Below are positions 7,546 to 13,463 of a DNA stretch of 13,463 bases, in pieces. Made by a program: the position numbers and the translations under genes. Below the pieces are notes generated by a model. It searched no databases. It was not told where the DNA came from and worked only from the letters and a program-made list of their open reading frames with translations. Source of the stretch: Myxococcales bacterium (GTDB lineage Bacteria > Myxococcota > Polyangia > HGW-17 > SLPX01); the NCBI GenBank assembly GCA_007131745.1, contig SLPX01000214.1, forward strand, positions 1-13,463, read 5' to 3'. Numbering within the stretch: the stretch's first letter is position 1; each line of letters begins with the position of its first letter.

Positions 7546-10500
7546 CTACAATCCAGGCTCCGCGGGCGTCGGCGCTGGTGAAGGATACATGTTCACCCAG
7601 GTAGGTTCATCGGAAACGCTGCCCGTAAGCTCATTATCTTTGCTGATAGTAGGCGAAGAATTCTCGTTCATGACCACGCTGTACTCCCCGCCGCTGATTA
7701 CCGACCCACTAAGGTTTCCAGCGGAGCGATAATAGAAAACGCCGGCCAGCCTGGCGTCCCGGATCTCACTGCCTCGCACATGGAAGGTCGGCATTGAGCC
7801 GCCGGACCGTGCACTTATCTGGATCCCATAGCCATACAAGTTATCCCTTGGTTGAGCGAGCACCGTATCGACCAAGCTGTCGGCCATAAAACCCGAGACT
7901 CCCTCCACCGCCACTCCGGCCGAACGGCTTGACCTCACCAGGCAGGAATTCATTGAGAGCGTTGAACAGGCCGCACCGATGATTCTCAGGTCGCAAAGCG
8001 CCCAAATTCCCTGACCGAACTCTCCTTCCCATGGGCCGCCGGTGTTGGTCTGGGTGTTGATTACAGCCACTCTTTGCAGGTTGGCGGCAGCGCCTGCTAT
8101 GAAGATTCCCGTGTCCTCGCTGCCGACTACCATGCTGTTTTCCATCATCAAGCTCCCGCAAACTTCCAAGCTCTCATCGCACTGAGCATTGATTCCCCTG
8201 CCGAATGACCCATCGCTTTCCTGCGAGAGCGTATCACGCACGACCGACGAGATTATGGTGGCATGGACACCCGCGAAAAGCATTCCCAGCGCCTTGTTGC
8301 CGTCCACCAGGCTCTCCTCCACCCGGAAACTTCGGCAGACTCCCAGATCAGGGCAACATATGGCACCGATCCCCACACCGCCTGTAAGATCGCTATCCCG
8401 CCCATGCGTATCCTGAACAACCGATGAAACCACCGTGGTATCAACACCAGCGGAAAAGATACCCTTTTCCCTGTTGCCTGCCACCAGGCTGTCCTCTACC
8501 CACAAGCTTCCACAGACTCCCAGGTTCGGGTAACATTGAGAGTTGATACCCCTACCGATTTTCCCGTCGCTCTCCCGCGAAAGCGTATCCCGAACAACCG
8601 ACGAAACCACCGCAGTATCAAAACCAGCGGAAAAGATACCCGTTTCCCTGTTGCCGACAACCAAGCTGCTCTCCACGAGCAAATTCCCGCAAACTCCCAA
8701 GTCCCAATAGCAGCCGGCGTTGATCCCCTTGCCGCCTGTCTCATCGCTATCCAGCGAAAGCGTGTCACGCACGATCGTTGAGATTAACATCATGTCAACT
8801 CCCCAGGCGAAGATGCCGACATCCATGTTATCAGCAACCAGACTACTCTCCACGAGCAAACTTCCGCAAACTCCCAAATCAGAGTGACAGTGTGCGTTAA
8901 TTCCCCAGCCGCCTTTCCCGTCGCTTTCCCTTGGAACTGTATCCCTCACGACAGAGGAGAACAATTTAGCATGGACGCCGACGATGCCGATGGACGCATC
9001 CCTGTTGCCGGATAACAGGCTCTCCGCCACATGCAAGCTCCCGCACTTTTCCGAATCCGAATGGCACCTGGCCTGGATCCCCATACCCCCATCCAGGTTA
9101 CTGTCTTGCGGAAGCGTGTCTCTCACAACCGTGGAGACTACCGTCGCATCTACGTCCGCCGCGAAAATCCCCACATCCCTGTTGCCGGCAACCAGACTCC
9201 CTTCCACGTGCAATGTCCCACAAACTTCCCCGTACGGGTAGCATTGGGCGCTGATTCCCCTGCCGAATTCCAGGTTGCTTTCTTGTGGACGAGTGTCACG
9301 AACAACCGAAGAAACCACTGTGGTATCAACACCAGCTGCAAAAACGCCCACATCCCTGTTTTGGGCCACAAGGCTGCTCTCCAAGAGCAAGTTGCCGCAG
9401 ACTCCAAATTCGTGGTGGCACTGAGCGCTGATTCCAATACCTCCCGTCCGGTCGGTATCTTGTGGAAGAGTGTCGCGCACAACTGTCGATACCACCGTAG
9501 CGTCAACTCCAAAGACAGAGATGCCCACAGCTCTGTTGCCCGCTATCAGGCTCTCCTCCACATGCAAGCTTCCGCACTCTCCCATTTCCGGGTGGCACTC
9601 CGCGTTGATCCCGCTGCCGTTAGACAGGGTGCTCTCCATGGACAACGTATCTCTTACAACCGATGAGATCACTGTTGCATCAACTCCAAAGACGGAAATG
9701 CCTGCATCCCTGTTGCCTGCGATCAGGCTTCTCATCACGTATAAGCTTCCGCACGTTTCCAGATGGGTGCACTGGACACTGATCCCTCGACCGAAGTTAC
9801 CCGTACCGACTTCCGAAACCGTGTTCTGTACAACGCTCTCCTCCACGTACATCACCCCATCAGCGGACAAGATGCCAACAGTGTCGCATCCCGTTACTTT
9901 CACCCGCCGGATAACCGCATCAGCGCCGCCCATCGCCAAAACTCCATAGTACCCGGTACTTTGCACCTCCACTTCTTCGACAATCACGTCCACCACTCCA
10001 TCCAAGAACAAACCATCTCCCGGACCGGTCAATGTTACGGACCGGACCTCGGAGCCCGAACCACCCGCGCCGATTCTCAAAGCAGGTTCCGCCACCCCGA
10101 ACCGCATCACCCCACGCAAAGTCACTTTTTCTGAGCACCTCCCAATCAACCGCACAGGCTTGCTCAGTATCAACCGTTCCTCGTAATCCCCCGCGGCTAT
10201 CGCAACCTGTCCGCCGTTTTCTACCTCAGCCAAAGCCGCTCCAACGGTCTTGAATGGGGCATCCTGGCTTCCGTCGGGTTCCAGAGCATTGCTAGCTGCA
10301 TCCACGAAAAAGGTCTTGTCGTCCGCCTGGATGTTTCCCCATGGACTCCCGCCCTGTTCAGGATCAGGCCCGCAGTCGCCCAGCGGTTGACAGGTATCAT
10401 ACCCGATCCGCTCTATGCTCCCGGGCGGACAGGGGTCCGGGCCGGGTGGCAATATAGCGTTGCACCCACCCTCGCCGTCGGAAACAAAACCCTCCGCACA

Positions 10501-10887
10501 CTGGATCACCCCAACCGGCCGGCACTCGGTCTCGCCGATCACCTCCATCGTGCCGGGCGGACATTCGTGGTCGGGCAGGATTGGCTCACAACCGCCGTCT
10601 TCTCCGCTTGCAAAACCTTGAGCGCACTGCAGCACCCCCACCGGCCGACATCCTCCTCCCAACGCCTCCATCTCTTTCGGGCCGCGACAGTCTTCAGGGC
10701 CATCAAAAACGGGCACGCAGGCCGGACCTTCGACTCGATGGCCCTCGGGGCAGCCATACTCGTTATTTGTGTTGTTTTCCCCGTTTTCAGAGCTGCTCTT
10801 GCATCCGGATGTGGTCAAAGCAGCAAACACAACAAAAACCGTCAATAAGGTCAACGTCGAAGTTCGAGTCAAACTCAAGACCCTCAT
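7546..10887 (-). CDS. Large surface lipoprotein: Cys-rich repeats plus tandem-repeat right-handed beta-helix
   Basis: An 1113-residue protein if started at the ATG at 10887, which gives an ideal lipoprotein signal peptide with lipobox T-S-G-C (Cys29). A GTG at 10968 would add 27 residues before it. After a Ser/Asn/Glu linker, residues 45-172 hold about 2.5 Cys-rich units of 42-44 residues (CPPGTMEVIGETECRPVG type). Residues 190-250 resemble the entry to a DUF1565-like beta-helix (FFVDAASN, SQDAPFKTVGAAL). The beta-helix then has nine highly similar units (366-895), eight of exactly 59 residues and the first of 58, and decayed units to about 1067. Each unit has a Cys pair (C-x5/6-C) and motifs like SLVAGNRDVGIF and SSVVRDT. 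There is no catalytic signature. It is probably an outer-surface adhesin, sensor or polysaccharide-binding protein, first in the cassette with the two kinase-like genes. Confidence 0.88.
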   Translation of the reverse strand: MRVLSLTRTSTLTLLTVFVVFAALTTSGCKSSSENGENNTNNEYGCPEGHRVEGPACVPVFDGPEDCRGPKEMEALGGGCRPVGVLQCAQGFASGEDGGCEPILPDHECPPGTMEVIGETECRPVGVIQCAEGFVSDGEGGCNAILPPGPDPCPPGSIERIGYDTCQPLGDCGPDPEQGGSPWGNIQADDKTFFVDAASNALEPDGSQDAPFKTVGAALAEVENGGQVAIAAGDYEERLILSKPVRLIGRCSEKVTLRGVMRFGVAEPALRIGAGGSGSEVRSVTLTGPGDGLFLDGVVDVIVEEVEVQSTGYYGVLAMGGADAVIRRVKVTGCDTVGILSADGVMYVEESVVQNTVSEVGTGNFGRGISVQCTHLETCGSLYVMRSLIAGNRDAGISVFGVDATVISSVVRDTLSMESTLSNGSGINAECHPEMGECGSLHVEESLIAGNRAVGISVFGVDATVVSTVVRDTLPQDTDRTGGIGISAQCHHEFGVCGNLLLESSLVAQNRDVGVFAAGVDTTVVSSVVRDTRPQESNLEFGRGISAQCYPYGEVCGTLHVEGSLVAGNRDVGIFAADVDATVVSTVVRDTLPQDSNLDGGMGIQARCHSDSEKCGSLHVAESLLSGNRDASIGIVGVHAKLFSSVVRDTVPRESDGKGGWGINAHCHSDLGVCGSLLVESSLVADNMDVGIFAWGVDMMLISTIVRDTLSLDSDETGGKGINAGCYWDLGVCGNLLVESSLVVGNRETGIFSAGFDTAVVSSVVRDTLSRESDGKIGRGINSQCYPNLGVCGSLWVEDSLVAGNREKGIFSAGVDTTVVSSVVQDTHGRDSDLTGGVGIGAICCPDLGVCRSFRVEESLVDGNKALGMLFAGVHATIISSVVRDTLSQESDGSFGRGINAQCDESLEVCGSLMMENSMVVGSEDTGIFIAGAAANLQRVAVINTQTNTGGPWEGEFGQGIWALCDLRIIGAACSTLSMNSCLVRSSRSAGVAVEGVSGFMADSLVDTVLAQPRDNLYGYGIQISARSGGSMPTFHVRGSEIRDARLAGVFYYRSAGNLSGSVISGGEYSVVMNENSSPTISKDNELTGSVSDEPTWVNMYPSPAPTPAEPGL
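8203..9792 (-). repeat. Nine tandem repeats of 174-177 bp
   Basis: In-frame tandem array coding for residues 366-895 of the lipoprotein: one 58-residue unit followed by eight 59-residue units. Consensus landmarks per unit are G-x-GI at the start, a Cys at position 8, a second at 15, then SLxVESSLVAGNR, GIFxAGVD and SSVVRDT. Three more diverged units continue to about 7690. Odd and even units differ systematically, as described in the findings. Confidence 0.92.
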
Positions 10888-10894
10888 AAAAGCG

Positions 10895-10975
10895 TTAATC
10901 GTTGCCGACCAACCTCTGCCGGTCGCTTTCACATGAATATTCGGATTTTTTCTTTCGGCCAAAACCACACCTCAT
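10895..10975 (-). other. Possible 26-codon leader ORF
   Basis: A short frame begins at ATG 10975, with GGGAG 12 bases upstream, and ends at TAA 10897-10895, seven bases before the ATG at 10887. It could allow reinitiation at 10887, which lacks its own ribosome binding site. It conflicts with translation from the GTG at 10968, which reads another frame over the same bases. No sequence feature proves it is translated. Confidence 0.2.
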
Positions 10976-11031
10976 CGATAAGAGAATCTCCCATGTGAAT
11001 CACGGACACAACAACACAGAACTCAATATCC

Positions 11032-11059
11032 ATGTTATTTCAAGCGCCTGAACATGCAA
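11032..11059 (-). promoter_or_regulatory. Weak promoter candidate for the lipoprotein cassette
   Basis: On the - strand TTGCAT (11059-11054) and TAACAT (11037-11032) are separated by 16 bases, each with four matches to the sigma70 consensus boxes. The 5' leader to 10887 would be about 135-140 bases. Other A+T-rich hexamers occur nearby, so the exact site is uncertain. Confidence 0.25.
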
Positions 11060-11110
11060 GCAATATTACAGAATGGCAAGCATGTGAACTGGAATGATAA
11101 AATAGGAGCG

Positions 11111-11127
11111 TCTTGACAGTCTTGACC
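11111..11127 (+). promoter_or_regulatory. Consensus -35 box and tandem TCTTGAC upstream of the tRNA
   Basis: TTGACA (11113-11118) is a perfect -35 box 38 bases before the tRNA. The motif TCTTGAC occurs twice with a 9-base period (11111-11117 and 11120-11126). No convincing -10 hexamer sits at 16-18 bases, so the promoter is probable in place but not fully defined. Confidence 0.35.
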
Positions 11128-11155
11128 CCCTGTGTTAGTCGGCTGTTCGTTTTTC

Positions 11156-11228
11156 GCCAACGTAGCTCAGTTGGTAGAGCAGCTGATTCGTAATCAGCAG
11201 GTCACCGGTTCGAGTCCGGTCGTTGGCT
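11156..11228 (+). tRNA. tRNA-Thr (anticodon CGT)
   Basis: A complete 73-base cloverleaf. Acceptor arms GCCAACG and CGTTGGC pair perfectly, the D arm is GCTC-AGTTGGTA-GAGC, the anticodon arm is GCTGA-TTCGTAA-TCAGC with anticodon CGT at 11189-11191, and the T arm is ACCGG-TTCGAGT-CCGGT. It decodes ACG (Thr). The discriminator is T and the 3' CCA is not encoded, so it must be added after transcription. It stands alone, 32 bases from the end of the convergent beta-helix gene. Confidence 0.97.
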
Positions 11229-11260
11229 TTACGCAAGGTGAGGGTGTTGATTGTTGCCTT

Positions 11261-13463
11261 TCAATCAAGTATCACCGTGATGGTTTGTGGGTGATCAACC
11301 GTGACGACCTCGCTGGACGAAGAACCATTATTAGAGACCTCTACTTCGGTCGGCGTCAGGTATTCTTTTCCTCCGGACCTGTGTATGTATTCGACCACAA
11401 GGGTGGAAAACAATCCCAGTGAATCGGTGAGACCGCAGTCGAATTCGGTTCCGTGAACATCCGTCAGACAAACTTCCGCACCCTCTGCCGGAACGCCGCC
11501 CTGCAGGACTTCCACGGTCAAGGTCCATCCCACGTTCAGCTCTTGGTCCGGGTGTGTAAAATGAATGCTCTCGATATCCGCGTCGTCTGTGAAAACACCG
11601 TCGAACACATAGTGAGCCATGATTCCCCAGTTAGCGTCGAACCTGAAGGTTCGATAATCCTCCCTGTCCCCGATTTTGATGAACTCGTTTGCGACAAAAT
11701 GATGGTTGCAGCCGGCCGCGTAGTAATCTCCGAAACGAACGTTGACCACGTTGGAAATCAAGGTGTTTTCGATCCAGTGCACCGGGTGCTCGGTGCCGCA
11801 CCGGTCCCTGAGTCCCTGTGTGACGATCGCTGCTACCTGTGTGATCTCCGGGTTTACTTCGACCTTGATAATGTTTCCTTCGATCACGTTGTTTCTCACG
11901 TTGGCATCGCTGGAATGTTGAATGCCCCTGCCTTGGGTGCAATCATCGCCGTTACATTTTCCTCCAGTAATCAGTATCAGGTTGTCGTGATAGTGGTTGT
12001 CAAAGTATTCCCTGTGACTACCGGAATACTGGGTGAGCCTCATGCCGTTCAAGGATTCCTGGTTTCCGTATTCATCGTATCTCCAGTCCGGTCCCCCACC
12101 GTGCAAATGGATGAAGTTGTCAAAAAAATGGTTGTCCGAACCCCACCCTATGCCGACCATGTGGTACCCGGTTCCGAATATCTTGTTGCTGTGAACGATC
12201 AGGCCGGTTCCGCCGCCGATTCCGAAAGAGTTGGTGGAATAGCTGTCCACGTAGATCTCGTTTCCGTAAACCCGGCCGCCGCTGAGTCCGCTCTGCCTGG
12301 TTCTTTTTACCAGGTTGTCGTAGACGCGTGATTCCAGGGGGACGTCTTGACCGCCGAATATCAAGGTCCTGGATCCCGCGCCGTGCCTGTCCAGGATCTC
12401 GCGGCCGTTGTCTATAAAGACGTTGTTATGAATATTAGCGTCCGATGAGCCCCAATGCATGTACAACCCGATCATCTGGCCGCCGTGGTACTCTATAACG
12501 ACTCCAGCGACTTCGAATCCCGCGCCGCTTCTCACGTAAATGGGATTGAATCCGATGGACGCGCTGGGGTGGGCGTGGTTGCCTCCTGCGCCTTGCCTGA
12601 TATGACCGTTGAATATCCTGATATTGTCCCTGTAATCCATGGCCCTTACACCATACGCAGCGTTTTCCACGTAGTGGGGCCAATCGCCGTCGATATCCTG
12701 AAATTCATCGTTATACGTGATGTTGTTTCCGCCCAGGTCCAAGACCACGTTCGGAGCGTCTATTTCAAAAGCTTTCCCTCCGGTCGTGATGTCTTCGGTC
12801 ACGACATAAACGCCTTCCGAATCCAACACAAAAGGCGGGTTGTGGTCCATGTCATCAGGAATCCTGACCGCGGCGGTCACCATTTCCGGTGTGAGGGTTC
12901 TTCCCTCGCTTGACAAGGTGTTTCCCCGTTCATCCGTCAAGACAACCCGGTAGTGAATCATTGTTCCGGGTTCCAGGTTCCTGAGTGTGTGGAGATGCCG
13001 GTAATAGAAACGATCCGTGGACGAAGAGATGGTTCCGTATTCGGGCGTTTCCCCGTATTCGATATACGAAACCGCGGGCAGGTTGGTGGAAAAACCTATG
13101 GACGCGCTTTTTTCGGAAACGTATTCCCACCAATCCCCGGGTTGCTCCAGTTCATCGCCGAAACTGCGGTAAATCAGCGCATCCTTTTCAGCACCAAAAC
13201 TTTCCAGGCAAAACCCTCCGAAATCCTGTTCGTCTATGCATTCGCCCGCGGTGTTGCAAATGTAGCCGTCATCACACTCGCCGCAGGACACCCCGCACAC
13301 CGGATCCCGGCCGCACTCCCGTTCTCCGCATTCGGGCACGCAGTTTTCATCAATGCATTCGCCCGCGGTGTTGCAAATGTAGCCGTCATCACACTCGCCG
13401 CAGGACACCCCGCACACCGGATCCCGGCCGCACTCCCGTTCTCCGCATTCGGGCACGCAACCG
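11261..13463 (-). CDS. Secreted or surface Cys-rich / FN3-like / beta-helix protein (5' end outside window)
   Basis: The frame is open to the right edge, so the N-terminus with any signal peptide is missing. The GTG at 13456 is the Val of a repeat, not a start. Numbering from 13456, residues 1-78 are two 39-residue Cys-rich units (VPECGERECGRDPVCG type), probably disulfide-rich stalk or recognition modules. Residues 90-190 look like a fibronectin-III or phosphoesterase N-terminal-type beta-sandwich (IEYGETPEYG, LEPGTMIHYRVVL). About 210-620 is a right-handed parallel beta-helix of NosD/pectate-lyase style with His/Gly/Asn-rich turns (NIHNNVFIDN, HSNKIFGTGYHMVG), so carbohydrate binding or cleavage is possible. 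Residues 640-731 resemble an Ig-like or carboxypeptidase-regulatory-like domain. No catalytic site can be named with confidence. Confidence 0.88.
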   Translation of the reverse strand, partial: GCVPECGERECGRDPVCGVSCGECDDGYICNTAGECIDENCVPECGERECGRDPVCGVSCGECDDGYICNTAGECIDEQDFGGFCLESFGAEKDALIYRSFGDELEQPGDWWEYVSEKSASIGFSTNLPAVSYIEYGETPEYGTISSSTDRFYYRHLHTLRNLEPGTMIHYRVVLTDERGNTLSSEGRTLTPEMVTAAVRIPDDMDHNPPFVLDSEGVYVVTEDITTGGKAFEIDAPNVVLDLGGNNITYNDEFQDIDGDWPHYVENAAYGVRAMDYRDNIRIFNGHIRQGAGGNHAHPSASIGFNPIYVRSGAGFEVAGVVIEYHGGQMIGLYMHWGSSDANIHNNVFIDNGREILDRHGAGSRTLIFGGQDVPLESRVYDNLVKRTRQSGLSGGRVYGNEIYVDSYSTNSFGIGGGTGLIVHSNKIFGTGYHMVGIGWGSDNHFFDNFIHLHGGGPDWRYDEYGNQESLNGMRLTQYSGSHREYFDNHYHDNLILITGGKCNGDDCTQGRGIQHSSDANVRNNVIEGNIIKVEVNPEITQVAAIVTQGLRDRCGTEHPVHWIENTLISNVVNVRFGDYYAAGCNHHFVANEFIKIGDREDYRTFRFDANWGIMAHYVFDGVFTDDADIESIHFTHPDQELNVGWTLTVEVLQGGVPAEGAEVCLTDVHGTEFDCGLTDSLGLFSTLVVEYIHRSGGKEYLTPTEVEVSNNGSSSSEVVTVDHPQTITVILD
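13236..13459 (-). repeat. Two tandem 117-bp units with 107 bp identical
   Basis: Positions 13236-13342 and 13353-13459 are identical base for base, offset by 117 bp (39 codons), and encode Cys-rich units with seven Cys in each identical core. The second unit reaches the window edge, so the array may continue. The bases between the copies differ from those flanking the first copy. Confidence 0.95.

Noticed and set aside
9031..9666. A 211-codon + strand frame within the tandem repeats
   Set aside because: It repeats only because the underlying - strand gene repeats every 177 bp; the - strand frame carries the lipoprotein signal and beta-helix pattern.
8203..9792. CRISPR array, considered because of regular spacing
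   Set aside because: The units are 177 bp, protein-coding in frame and similar throughout, with no alternation of short identical repeats and unique spacers.
11156..11228. tRNA as an attachment site for an integrated element
   Set aside because: No integrase gene and no second copy of the tRNA 3' end is visible in the window.
11453..12331. A 292-codon + strand frame opposite the beta-helix gene
   Set aside because: It is a shadow of the clearly homologous beta-helix frame; long antisense frames are expected from its codon pattern.

Overview
The window has about 50% G+C, two PEGA-type Ser/Thr kinase-family membrane proteins, lipoproteins, and large Cys-rich right-handed beta-helix surface proteins. 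That mix suggests a member of the former Deltaproteobacteria (Myxococcota or Bradymonadota type) or a similar predatory or surface-complex Gram-negative lineage. This is inferred from gene style; no taxonomic marker other than one tRNA is present.

Left third, + strand. After about 320 bases without a convincing gene (a terminator-like hairpin and a sigma70-like promoter are visible) come a small lipoprotein (321-953), a single-pass membrane protein of unknown function (1074-1745) and a DeaD/CsdA-type DEAD-box RNA helicase (1802-3661). The helicase carries DECD instead of DEAD in motif II and has a DbpA-like RNA-binding tail.

Middle, - strand, read from right to left. A very large lipoprotein (10887 to 7546) has a Cys-rich N-terminus and a beta-helix built from nine near-identical 59-residue repeats. 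It is followed after 110 bp by a PEGA-domain kinase-fold protein (7435 to 5591) whose catalytic residues are lost. That gene overlaps by one base (TGATG) an intact PEGA-domain Ser/Thr kinase (5591 to 3672). The two kinase-fold proteins share an unusual C-terminal tail ending LKDPF. The kinase gene ends only 10 bp from the convergent helicase gene.

Right third. A tRNA-Thr(CGT) lies on the + strand at 11156-11228. It converges on a second secreted beta-helix protein on the - strand (11261 to beyond the window end), whose visible N-terminal part has two identical Cys-rich repeats and a fibronectin-like domain.

The most interesting unit is the - strand cassette: surface beta-helix lipoprotein, predicted pseudokinase and translationally coupled active kinase. 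A plausible but untested model is an envelope-sensing or surface-remodelling module in which the zinc-ribbon pseudokinase regulates the active kinase. In the repeat array, sequence markers alternate strictly between odd and even repeats, so it seems to have grown, or to be built, in two-repeat (354 bp) blocks.
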